Origin: Janibacter sp. Soil728
GTDB lineage: Bacteria; Actinomycetota; Actinomycetes; Actinomycetales; Dermatophilaceae
Assembly (NCBI RefSeq): GCF_001428305.1
Contig: NZ_LMRZ01000001.1
Location: 62,289 to 126,288 of the forward strand
Direction: 5' to 3'
DNA length: 64,000 nt
This document shows, one piece after another, positions 16,789 through 24,445 of the stretch (position 1 is the first letter of the stretch; each line of letters starts with the position of its first letter). Under the pieces are notes generated by a model. It did no database searches. It was not told the origin of the DNA and worked only from the letters and a program-made list of their open reading frames with translations. A program made the position numbers and the translations under genes.

Positions 16789-17397
16789 ATGACCAAGGAT
16801 GTTCGCGCCGATCTGCGCGCCTTCTACGACCAAGAGATGACCGAGCGCGCGTCTCGTCCCGTAACAGCGGCGCGTAGTCGCCATCTGGATCGCTTCGTGG
16901 AGGAGGTCCAGCGCCGCGGTGCGGTGTCGGTCCTCGAAGTTGGGTGCGGAGCGGGCCGCGACGGCACTGTCATCCAAAGCGCTGGGTTGGCTTACACGGG
17001 CGTCGATCTATCCGCCTCCTCAATCGACATCTGCGTAAGACAGGGACTACGAGCGACGCGAGCGGATGCCATCTCACTGCCTTTCGGCGACTCCACCTTT
17101 GACGCCGCCTGGAGCATGAGCACTCTGATGCATCTGCCCGACAACGACTTTGGGCTGGCGCTCCGCGAACTGGCACGCGTCGTTCGGCCCGGAGGATTGG
17201 TCGAGATCGGCGTCTGGGGGCATATCCAGAGCCGTGACTGGGCCAGCCCCGATGGCCGCTTCTTTCGCCAGAGGTCCGACAGGGCCCTCCGTGCGGAGTT
17301 GTCGGAGGTCTGCACCGTCCTCGATTTCGCAACCTGGGACTGGCAGGAGGATGACGCCCACTACCAATGGGCACGTACCGAGGTAACTACCCCCTGA
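16789..17397 (+). CDS. Class I SAM-dependent methyltransferase (UbiE/SmtA-like fold), 202 aa
   Basis: Motif I is VLEVGCGAGRDGTVIQSAG, followed by YTGVDLSASSIDI, ADAISLPFGDSTFDAAWS (post I and motif II) and ARVVRPGGLVEIGVWG (motif III). This is the standard fold. The substrate is unknown. It is a lone plus-strand gene bounded upstream by repeat element C and convergent with the HIRAN-like/TPR gene. The start is ATG 16789. No strong ribosome site is visible, as for several neighbours in this island. Confidence 0.87.
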   Translation: MTKDVRADLRAFYDQEMTERASRPVTAARSRHLDRFVEEVQRRGAVSVLEVGCGAGRDGTVIQSAGLAYTGVDLSASSIDICVRQGLRATRADAISLPFGDSTFDAAWSMSTLMHLPDNDFGLALRELARVVRPGGLVEIGVWGHIQSRDWASPDGRFFRQRSDRALRAELSEVCTVLDFATWDWQEDDAHYQWARTEVTTP

Positions 17398-17487
17398 AGG
17401 CATATCGATCCTGACGCGGACCCCTTCTGACGGGTCTGAGCGACTAATGCTCCACGAACGTGGCTCGCTGTGGAGGCCCTTGCCCTC

Positions 17488-18387
17488 TCACTTCGCGGCG
17501 GTGATCTTGGCCAGCCTTGCTTGGATCCGGCTCCCTTCGCGGCGTTCGGGAGGGCATGCAATAAGCCACCTTGTTAGCACCGCGATCTCCTCTGTGCGTT
17601 CTCCGAGCTTTCGGTGAATGATCGCTGCCTGCTCTGAGTACCAGGGTGCGGGTTCCCTGCCTTCACGGGCCGCCTCAGCTGCCTCTGCGGCTGCGAGACA
17701 GAGCTCGAGTGCTTCCTGAAGGCGCCCGTCGCGCTTGAGTTGCTTGATCGGCTCGACGAGCTCGAGGTAGTGCACACCGTTCACCAACCCAGAACGCAAG
17801 GTGTTGGCCCTCGGTCCACCTTCGGCGAGAGATTCCCTCACTATGCGGCTGCTGTCGTCATGTCTGGCTTGTGCCTTTGCCTGGGAAGACATCGGTGGCC
17901 GATCTGATGCGGACCATCGCCAGCGGGGGGTTCCTTCGGCCAGCCATGCCCATCCCTCCACGCGAAGACCCGCGGTGAGTGGTTCGGCGAATAGCTGCAC
18001 GTGGACGGGCCAAGCGCCGCCCGCGGGCAATTGCAAGGAGCGGGCGATTCCCCCAGGTAAGTACCCGATTCTCTCTCCGTCCACATGGACAGCAACAGCC
18101 ATCGGCTCAACTGGATTGTTCGGCTCAAGCTGCACGAAGCCACCAGTCTCGATGTGGCCGCCGGCGCCGATCCCGTGCCGAACTGCCAGTGCCAAACAGG
18201 CTTCCTTCGCGAAGGTGGTCGTTCCAGTTAGGTGGACGAGGTCCGCTATGCCCCCGAAGGTTGCGGCGCCCTGCACCTTCGGCACCGCACGGCCAAGACT
18301 TGGTGCATCCGGTCGGGCCGAATCGGCGCCTGGCGCCGTTACCGACCCAGGATCCGGAAGTTGATGACGCCTACGGAATAGCCCCAC
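17488..18387 (-). CDS. HIRAN-like domain protein with C-terminal TPR-like region, 299 aa
   Basis: GTG 18387 starts just after the upstream gene ends (52-bp gap). The frame is open above it, but that part overlaps the neighbour. The middle (NPVEPMAVAVHVDGERIGYL, then PGGIARSL) resembles HIRAN-type domains, which bind DNA ends or stalled forks. The C-terminal 100 residues (LELVEPIKQLKRDGRLQEAL to the end) are helical and TPR-like. Similar two-part proteins are found as stand-alone accessory genes in actinobacteria (from memory). It probably shares a transcript with the HAD-domain gene. The function is not established. Confidence 0.6.
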   Translation of the reverse strand: MGLFRRRHQLPDPGSVTAPGADSARPDAPSLGRAVPKVQGAATFGGIADLVHLTGTTTFAKEACLALAVRHGIGAGGHIETGGFVQLEPNNPVEPMAVAVHVDGERIGYLPGGIARSLQLPAGGAWPVHVQLFAEPLTAGLRVEGWAWLAEGTPRWRWSASDRPPMSSQAKAQARHDDSSRIVRESLAEGGPRANTLRSGLVNGVHYLELVEPIKQLKRDGRLQEALELCLAAAEAAEAAREGREPAPWYSEQAAIIHRKLGERTEEIAVLTRWLIACPPERREGSRIQARLAKITAAK

Positions 18388-18439
18388 GACGCAACCTTGG
18401 CACGGCTCAGTCCTGGCGGCGCCAAATTGGGCACGGCAT

Positions 18440-19687
18440 CTACGACCAGGCGAGCAGTGTCCCGATGTTCTCGTCGGTGAGCCCATGTCGCGGGTTCGGA
18501 CGTAGTACAAGGCAGTCACGATCTTCGGTCAGCCGCTTGGCGTCTCCCCGGCCGAGCTGATCGTCGACCCAGGCGAAGGGCCTGTCGCCTACGAAGGCGA
18601 GGACAGGCTTGACTCGCGGGTTGTCGAAACCGTCTGGATCCCTGCGGGCGCTACTGACGACGGGGACGACCGGCCAAGAACCTCCTGTGGAGTGGTCCAG
18701 CAGGGTGTTAGCGCTGTTCTCCCAAGAGGTAGCCCAGGCCAATTCGTAGTGCCGCCCCAACCTATCCAGACTGGCGAGAACGTCGGGACCCAGAGCATCT
18801 TCGCCGGCACCGTCGCGAAGGAGTACGCCGTCGACGTCCAGCAAGAGCCACGGCTTAACCGCCCGCGGACGTGCGTCCGTGCTGAGATGCCAGCTGACAG
18901 CGTGGAAGTCCACGACGTGGGGGTGATGATCAGTCACCACGTACTCGGTGCCCCTCACTAGAGGGCCACAGTCCCGAGTCATGGTGTCGAGCTCGGCAAT
19001 ATCGGGCTCTGATCCGTCGTCGCGTCTGGGAGGCAGCACCAAGCCACGCTCGCTTCGATCGACGTACCCGGAGCTGGCCCAAGACCTGGCTTCCGCAACA
19101 CCGTTCACCATCACTTGGTAGGCGTTCTCAAGGTCGTCGGCCCCTCGGAAGGTGAGGACCGATGCCGACGGCCAGCATCGGATCTCCGGCTGCCGGAGCC
19201 CCCCAGTCCGCATCAAGTCCCCTGACGAGTCCGCCTCAAACAGCCCATCGGGCGGGCCCGCGTACTCGATCCACGGAACAACGGGCAGGGTCTCGAACCA
19301 AGACCGAAGCTCACGGTGAAACTGCGTGGCAGTCACATTTGGATCTTCCAGATGCACCCACAGCGGGTGAGGCCGGTGCGGCATGGCGTCGCGGACGAAC
19401 CGACCCCTCGGATCGACGCAAAGATCCGAAAAAGTGTCGAGGAACGTCTCCTCTCGTGGAGGCATCGGCCACGACTCCAAGAGGGTTTGCGCGCACTGGT
19501 CTATCCAGAAGCGCACATCTCGCCGGGTGTGGTCCCGCTCTGCGTGAGCCCTAGCTTGCTCCTCCACCAGGGCTCGGCAATGCCGATCAATGTGATCGAA
19601 GTAGGCGGCAGGGTCGCGTAGGGAGTCATAGGCACCGGGAGACTCCAGCTTCCAGCGACGAATCACTTCGCGTCCGAACCGGTCCAT
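18440..19687 (-). CDS. Unknown N-terminal domain fused to C-terminal HAD-like domain, 415 aa
   Basis: ATG 19687 has GGGAG upstream. Residues about 1-290 are not recognised (Trp- and Pro-rich, acidic). The last 125 residues carry HAD-like signatures: motif I WLLLDVDGVLL (DVDGV), motif II-like LAWATSWENSAN, a conserved Lys in RVKPVLAF, and motif IV FAWVDDQ. Such C-terminal HAD domains are often annotated as secreted or accessory HAD phosphatases of unknown substrate. The layout suggests a two-gene operon with the HIRAN-like/TPR gene. The N-terminal domain could supply targeting. No close functional analogue comes to mind. Confidence 0.62.
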   Translation of the reverse strand: MDRFGREVIRRWKLESPGAYDSLRDPAAYFDHIDRHCRALVEEQARAHAERDHTRRDVRFWIDQCAQTLLESWPMPPREETFLDTFSDLCVDPRGRFVRDAMPHRPHPLWVHLEDPNVTATQFHRELRSWFETLPVVPWIEYAGPPDGLFEADSSGDLMRTGGLRQPEIRCWPSASVLTFRGADDLENAYQVMVNGVAEARSWASSGYVDRSERGLVLPPRRDDGSEPDIAELDTMTRDCGPLVRGTEYVVTDHHPHVVDFHAVSWHLSTDARPRAVKPWLLLDVDGVLLRDGAGEDALGPDVLASLDRLGRHYELAWATSWENSANTLLDHSTGGSWPVVPVVSSARRDPDGFDNPRVKPVLAFVGDRPFAWVDDQLGRGDAKRLTEDRDCLVLRPNPRHGLTDENIGTLLAWS

Positions 19688-19757
19688 CAAGGTCTCCCTG
19701 CAGGCGGAAGATGACCCCGGACGACGAAGCCACTCAGGCATCGGACCAACGCAGACG

Positions 19758-21290
19758 CTAACGGCTGCAGGTGCATCCGAAAGACGCGTCCCCTGCTTGC
19801 TGGGCGCTGAGTTTGCCGCAGGTGAGGCACCGTGTCAGATGCGGATCTCCTTCCAGCGATGGGGCCGTCAAGGGTTGGATGTACTCCAGCCCGCTCGCCG
19901 TGGCGATGGCTTGCACTTCGCTGATATCCACCGGTCGGTAATCGCGCCAACCTTTGCCCATCTCCCTGACCTCAGCGCCCCACTGGCGCCAGTAGCAGGC
20001 CCGACAGACGAGCTCCTGCTCGCCTCTCTTCTGCAGGACATACTCAAATCGGTAGTGAGCTTGAACCCCGCACTTGAGGCAGCGGGTGAGCATGTAGCTC
20101 CGCGGGTGCGTGAACGCGTCAACACGTTCCAGCCCGCCTTCGAGCACGATCTGGGTGATGTGTTCGACACACCAGGTGGGCCGGCTGTTCGTGCGGAAGG
20201 CCGCACTACAGGCGCAGCCAGGGGCCGAACATGACTGAGTGGTGGAGCTCGGTGGAAGGGCGAGTGGTCGTGGCACCTTCGCTTGAGCCGGCTCAGTCGC
20301 CGGAGAGGAAGCTCCAGGCTCCGCGGCCGTGAGCACATCTTCGAGTCCCTGGCTGGTCAGGTCTCCACCATCCAGAACGCGCAGGAAGTCGTACTCGGTC
20401 ATCAGCTCGATGTCTTGACCGGCATCCTGCAGCTCGAATGCGCGGCGAGCCTTGGCTGAGAAGTTCGCGCCCGGCCGCAAGTTGGCAGGGTTGAAGTCGC
20501 CAATGACCAGGACGTTCGTGTGCTTGGTGGAGGTCTTCGCGGGGAGGCCACCGTTGCGGGTGACCTCGTCCCAAGCCAGTTGTCTCGTCATCGACATCAA
20601 CTTCCCCGTGAAGACCACGACGCGACCGTACAGATAGCCATCGGGGTCCGCGTCGGGGTTGGCTTCGGCCGCGACGAGGCTGTCCTGGCCGGAGCGACTA
20701 ATTGAGACGGAGCCCTGATACTGACCCGCCGCCATAGTGCCCACCCGGATGTGGTGAGCCCCAGCGAGCTCCTCGAGGGTCTCCGCCCCCGCTCGGCGCG
20801 CTAATTCGATGACGATGTGCACGACGGTGGCCGCGTCAGCCAGAGCATTGTGGTGATTCTCGAGGCGGAAACCGACTGACTCCGCGACGAACGGCAACGT
20901 GTAGGAAGGCAGGGACAACGCCTTGCGGGAGATCACCAACGAGCACAGGAAGTGCAGCTCTGGCCATTCGATTCCGTCGGCCATGCAGGCGTACCTGATG
21001 ACGCCGATGTCGAAGCCGGCGTTGTGGGCCACGACGATGTCGTCACCGATGAACTCGACCAGCCAGGCCAGTACCTGCCGCCACGTTGGGGCATCTCGTA
21101 CGTCGTCAGCAGTGATGCCGTGGATGCTGGTGTTGAAGGCCGAGAAGTGGGACGCCGCTTCGGGAGGGCGAACGAACACATGGTGCTGAGCGACCACCTG
21201 GCCGTCGCGAATCTTCACTACCCCGACAGCGCAGGGCGACCCCTGAAACGAGTTCGCCGTTTCGAAGTCGATGGCTGTGAAGTCAAGCAT
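19758..21290 (-). CDS. DEDDh exonuclease (DnaQ-like) - BRCT - zinc-binding protein, 510 aa
   Basis: ATG 21290 starts exactly at the exonuclease motif. Exo I is FTAIDFETAN, Exo II is VVAHNAGFDIGVI, and Exo III is NHHNALADAA (DEDDh type), spanning residues 1-170. A BRCT domain follows (GRVVVFTGKLMSMTRQLAWD, then NVLVIGD). The C-terminal third holds cysteine clusters (CSAPGCAC; CLKCGVQAHY; CRACYWRQWG; CLTCGKL), probably zinc ribbons. DnaQ-BRCT combinations occur in DNA-repair-like accessory proteins. It overlaps its upstream neighbour by 8 bp (21283-21290), so the two are translationally coupled and probably act together. Confidence 0.83.
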   Translation of the reverse strand: MLDFTAIDFETANSFQGSPCAVGVVKIRDGQVVAQHHVFVRPPEAASHFSAFNTSIHGITADDVRDAPTWRQVLAWLVEFIGDDIVVAHNAGFDIGVIRYACMADGIEWPELHFLCSLVISRKALSLPSYTLPFVAESVGFRLENHHNALADAATVVHIVIELARRAGAETLEELAGAHHIRVGTMAAGQYQGSVSISRSGQDSLVAAEANPDADPDGYLYGRVVVFTGKLMSMTRQLAWDEVTRNGGLPAKTSTKHTNVLVIGDFNPANLRPGANFSAKARRAFELQDAGQDIELMTEYDFLRVLDGGDLTSQGLEDVLTAAEPGASSPATEPAQAKVPRPLALPPSSTTQSCSAPGCACSAAFRTNSRPTWCVEHITQIVLEGGLERVDAFTHPRSYMLTRCLKCGVQAHYRFEYVLQKRGEQELVCRACYWRQWGAEVREMGKGWRDYRPVDISEVQAIATASGLEYIQPLTAPSLEGDPHLTRCLTCGKLSAQQAGDASFGCTCSR

Positions 21291-21852
21291 CGGAGGTCCT
21301 GCCCGTTTCACGCAGTTCAGGCGGAATCACAGCGAAGATCTCAGCGCTGATCGTGTCCTCCAGAGCCTGCGTCTTTCCTGCAGCCTGCAGCGCCATGACC
21401 TTCCGGTGGCGTACGGACTCTGTTGCCAGCCAGAAGGACCACGCTTTGATGAGGCCGTTGGCCCAAGCGACCGTTCGCTGGGGCAGCTCCGGCGCATCAG
21501 TTGGAAGAGAGACCAGCTGTTCGCTGGGTGCCGCATCCAAAGTCACGTCGAATGGCACATCAGGCAGTCGAAGGGTCCGCCACTGACGCCGACACACTGT
21601 GCGTAGCTCCAAACCCGCGATCGACATTCGATCGATCACCTGAGTCACGTCGACGCCTGCCGGAAGCGATTCAGGGTGGCCGCCCGGGGCCCGAAGGACG
21701 ATGCGGTCGCCCGTCAGGAGATCCAGGGTGTCTGTGTCTGATCGATCCGTAACTACAGCGTTCGTGCTGCCAGCACGATTCTGCTCCGTGCGACCCACCA
21801 GCCAGACGGCTACGCGGTCGTCCTGCGCATCAACCACTGCGAACCCAAGCAT
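21283..21852 (-). CDS. Uncharacterised protein coupled to the DnaQ-BRCT gene, 189 aa
   Basis: Not recognised. ATG 21852 follows GAGGGCAAGAAC and starts the plausible protein MLGFAVVDAQDDRVAVWLVG. The sequence is a mix of beta and alpha without cysteines forming a zinc site (CRRQW only). The region AWANGLIKAWSFWLATESVR is helical, and the C-terminus is acidic. The stop lies inside the start region of the exonuclease gene, with an 8-bp overlap. That tight coupling suggests an accessory or regulatory subunit for the exonuclease (inference). Confidence 0.65.
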   Translation of the reverse strand: MLGFAVVDAQDDRVAVWLVGRTEQNRAGSTNAVVTDRSDTDTLDLLTGDRIVLRAPGGHPESLPAGVDVTQVIDRMSIAGLELRTVCRRQWRTLRLPDVPFDVTLDAAPSEQLVSLPTDAPELPQRTVAWANGLIKAWSFWLATESVRHRKVMALQAAGKTQALEDTISAEIFAVIPPELRETGRTSDA

Positions 21853-21956
21853 GTTCTTGCCCTCCGTCAGACACCCCAAGCCTGACGTCAACATAGCGCT
21901 CGACTACGACAATGATCCGGCTCCTCGGCCGGAGCTTCGCCAGAGTGCAGAGCGCG

Positions 21957-22826
21957 CTACTTGCGTTTCGGTCCTTGACGGAAGAGCCACAGCTCAATCT
22001 CATCGCCCCCAACTTCTCGACCGACCGCGTCGCTTGCCTCCGCAGCCCACCTCGTGAGGAGGTCGCAGTACCGCTCATACGTGGCAGTCGGCCAATTGCC
22101 GCCAGTTCGCAGCGACCACCACCCGTGGTGGTCGCGCAGGGCGCCGGCCACTCGGTCATCAAGGATGAGTGCCCGGTGACCGCTCGCACCGCCCCCGGCG
22201 AAATAGAGGACCTTGGTCAGGAAAGCGGGCCCCAGCCAGGGGATAGCGTTCCTGCCCTTGGGCCGTAGGACTTCGTATCCAGCGACGGGGTTGACCCGAG
22301 CCGCGGCGCAGGCTCGCCGCAGCACGTCTGCGGCCTCGGGCATGAGTTCGGCCACGGACATCAACCGGCGCCGGTTGTTGCGGCCTCGAGATCCCCATGC
22401 GAGGACGTGCCACAGGAACCTCAAGACGTCTTGATCGGAAGTCGCCTCATTCATGGCACCTCCGAGGCTGAAGACAGACCCCCGTGAGAGCGTTTGCTCG
22501 CGATCAGAGTCAGGAGCCACAGGCCCGCCGGGCAGTCCGTACTGCGCCAGAGCGGCCTGCCACCATGCCGAGTTGACTGGCACAGCGTGGACATACACGG
22601 ACTGCACACGTATTGGTGCCAGGTCGGTGGCGATCCCTGCCGGGAGACTGAGATCCGAGAGGTCGGTCATTCTGCGGCGAGGTTCTGGCGTGCCGATCAC
22701 GTTGTGCCAGAGGCCTCCACCGGCATGGAAGAACTCGGTTCCGACTTGGTCGCGGTGGGCTCCTCGGTGGCGACGGTCCAATGCGCACTGGGTCTGGGGG
22801 TAGAGGTTTGAGTAAGCGGCGCACAT
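21957..22826 (-). CDS. OGG-fold DNA-glycosylase-like protein, 289 aa
   Basis: ATG 22826 has GGGAGG eight bases upstream and begins with a short Cys/His segment (CAAYSNLYPQTQC then HRGAHRD). ATG 22670 would be a shorter start. The conserved core, about residues 160-289, has LRFLWHVLAWGSRGRNNRRR, WLGPAFLTKVLYFAGGG, LILDDRVAGAL, GWWSLRTGGNWPTATYERY and a DEIELWLFRQG end. This matches actinobacterial proteins annotated as 8-oxoguanine glycosylase OGG-fold (family name from memory). The Lys in LTK and the Asp in LILDD are candidate catalytic residues. It lies upstream of the DnaQ-BRCT pair on the same strand, consistent with a nucleic-acid-directed module. Confidence 0.7.
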   Translation of the reverse strand: MCAAYSNLYPQTQCALDRRHRGAHRDQVGTEFFHAGGGLWHNVIGTPEPRRRMTDLSDLSLPAGIATDLAPIRVQSVYVHAVPVNSAWWQAALAQYGLPGGPVAPDSDREQTLSRGSVFSLGGAMNEATSDQDVLRFLWHVLAWGSRGRNNRRRLMSVAELMPEAADVLRRACAAARVNPVAGYEVLRPKGRNAIPWLGPAFLTKVLYFAGGGASGHRALILDDRVAGALRDHHGWWSLRTGGNWPTATYERYCDLLTRWAAEASDAVGREVGGDEIELWLFRQGPKRK

Positions 22827-23127
22827 CCCGGGCCTCCCTCGATTCACGAGCACCTCATAGGCAGACCCTTTCGCACTGCGTGACCGGCCGCAAGAGTGCG
22901 CCTCGTCGAAGGGGGGTTGAGGCGGAGCCCTTGCATGTCGGTCGAATACCGGTAACGTTTCGCGCGTCATCCATTGATCTCCGAGACGCAACAACTGAAT
23001 GGTCGCTGGGGTGCACCAACCACCCACATACAGCTATGGGACTTACCAACCCCTCCGCGCGTCTAGCCAACGCGTGTGCGCCTGACCAGCGCGACCGGGC
23101 CTTCATGCTCGCGAGAGGAGAGTCCCC
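22827..23127. other. Divergent intergenic region, no gene seen
   Basis: 301 bp between the OGG-fold gene (minus) and the ribbon-helix-helix gene (plus). It probably holds both promoters. No convincing gene or repeat was found. It was also scanned without success for a transposon end beginning TGT and matching the 36.4-36.7 kb region. Confidence 0.4.
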
Positions 23128-23346
23128 TTGCCCGATCATCCAGTTCACCGTCCAACGCTCGCCGCTCATCGCGGGCGTCCCAGGATCTCACCAGAGTCCT
23201 CCGCGTCCACCGTGCGCGTCGAGGTCCGCCTCCCACGCGACGTAGCAGCGGACATCTATGCCGTCGCCGACCGCGAGAACGTCACGGTGAGTCGCGCGGT
23301 GGCCGACGCCTGGCGTCAAGGCATGGCGCGAGGTGACGGCATGTAG
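23128..23346 (+). CDS. Small ribbon-helix-helix-like protein, 72 aa
   Basis: The TTG start at 23128 is supported by GAGAGGAGAG eight bases upstream. The C-terminal 45 residues fit the RHH (CopG/Arc) pattern: a beta strand STVRVEVRLPRDV, helix ADIYAVADRENV and helix TVSRAVADAWRQGMA. RHH proteins are small dimeric DNA-binding regulators or antitoxins. No toxin gene follows. It sits 131 bp upstream of the leader ORF of the tns operon and could regulate transposition genes, or simply lie outside the element. Confidence 0.6.
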   Translation: MPDHPVHRPTLAAHRGRPRISPESSASTVRVEVRLPRDVAADIYAVADRENVTVSRAVADAWRQGMARGDGM

Positions 23347-23394
23347 CCGGCCCGGGCGAATCGTCTGGAGCCCATTCCCCCCAGACATGCGAAA

Positions 23395-23414
23395 AGCCGG
23401 GTGGCCACCCGGCT
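23395..23414. terminator. 20-bp perfect palindrome after the RHH gene
   Basis: The sequence AGCCGGGTGGCCACCCGGCT is self-complementary over 20 bp, preceded by AAA and not followed by a T-run. Its place between the RHH gene and the tns leader suggests a terminator or attenuator-like hairpin, or a protein-binding palindrome near the transposon end. Confidence 0.5.
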
Positions 23415-23477
23415 GACGCATCGAAGCGCGAAGCGAATCGCGCCGTCAAACCCAACTCGACCCTTGGAGGTCTACGC

Positions 23478-23552
23478 ATGCCATCTTGGCGACCCCTTCC
23501 ATACCTGTCAACAGCACCAGTCGGCGTCTCACGGGGCGGTGAGTCCTCGTGA
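23478..23552 (+). CDS. Leader ORF of the tns operon, 24 aa
   Basis: ATG 23478 has a strong site (GGAGG at 23466-23470, 7-nt spacing), better than that of tnsA itself. It encodes 24 residues beginning MPSWRPLPYL and ends in TGA at 23550-23552, which overlaps the tnsA GTG at 23549 (GTGA). tnsA therefore probably depends on translation of this leader by re-initiation. The peptide has no known family. It could also be a remnant of a longer tnsA N-terminus in another frame. Confidence 0.5.
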   Translation: MPSWRPLPYLSTAPVGVSRGGESS

Positions 23553-24445
23553 CGGCTTCGGCGAAGGCGTCACACCGGCTGGGCAGCAGAGTCGACTACC
23601 TACCGCGGGCTCAGGGCCCTTCAGCTGATTGGGCAGAGGTCCGGCTAACAGCAGACGGTGAACGTCTCGAAGAGGTGGTCCGGCACACGCGGGTGACTAT
23701 CCGTCGGCGGTCCGGCGGGATGGACGGCAGCCGGGTCGAGGACCTGTCCCTCGACGAGGCCGCGGCCTTGACTCCCGACTCCCTTCTAGAAGTGCGCCGG
23801 CCGGTCTCCTACAAGGGGATGCGCAACTACATCGGACGAATGGCACTTCCGTCCCAGGCATACCAAGCGCACGCCGGTTGGTTCGAATCCAGGAACGAGC
23901 AGGAGCATTATCGCGAGCTGCTCATACGGCAGGCGGTCATGCAGATGGCTACGCAGCCCCTTCGGCTGGCGTGGGCGTTCCCTTCAGGTGTGCGCACCCA
24001 TGTCCCGGACGCCTTCCATCTGACTGTCGACGGACGCATCACCCTGGTCGACGTCACTCGCCGTAGGCGGCTGGAAACGCCTGAAGCCGTAGCGATCTTC
24101 CTGCTCGCCCAAGCGACAGCTGGCGCCTTGGGCTGGCGATACGAGCTGCGCGACGAACTGTCGCCTCAGCACCAACGCAATGTCTCCCTCGTCTACTCAC
24201 ACCGCCACACCACGCCATCAACACACACGTGGAGGGCAGCCGTGAAGGGGATGCCCGCCACCCAACAGGTGCTGCAAGCGGCCCAGGCCTTGGGCGTCGG
24301 CGCGTCCCCCAACTACGCCGCGGTCTGGCACCTCGCGGCCACTCGCCACCTCTTCATCGATCTCACCCGAGCACTCACACCCGACGCGGTCGTCCGCCGC
24401 CGCCCCCTCTCGACCAGGAGCAACCCATGCCTCATCAGTCTGTGA
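23549..24445 (+). CDS. tnsA: TnsA-like heteromeric transposase endonuclease subunit, 298 aa
   Basis: TnsA cuts the 5' ends of a Tn7-like element so that, with TnsB, the transposon is fully excised. The restriction-like core is visible: GWFESRNEQEHY (Glu113, Glu117), THVPDAFHLTVDG (Asp154), then ITLVDVTRRRR (Asp168). The usual Gln-X-Lys of TnsA is replaced by Asp-X-Thr, with arginines following, so the catalytic Lys is not obvious. The N-terminal 70 residues are specific to this subgroup. The GTG start overlaps the leader ORF stop. The 3' end overlaps tnsB by 19 bp. Confidence 0.88.
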   Translation: MTASAKASHRLGSRVDYLPRAQGPSADWAEVRLTADGERLEEVVRHTRVTIRRRSGGMDGSRVEDLSLDEAAALTPDSLLEVRRPVSYKGMRNYIGRMALPSQAYQAHAGWFESRNEQEHYRELLIRQAVMQMATQPLRLAWAFPSGVRTHVPDAFHLTVDGRITLVDVTRRRRLETPEAVAIFLLAQATAGALGWRYELRDELSPQHQRNVSLVYSHRHTTPSTHTWRAAVKGMPATQQVLQAAQALGVGASPNYAAVWHLAATRHLFIDLTRALTPDAVVRRRPLSTRSNPCLISL

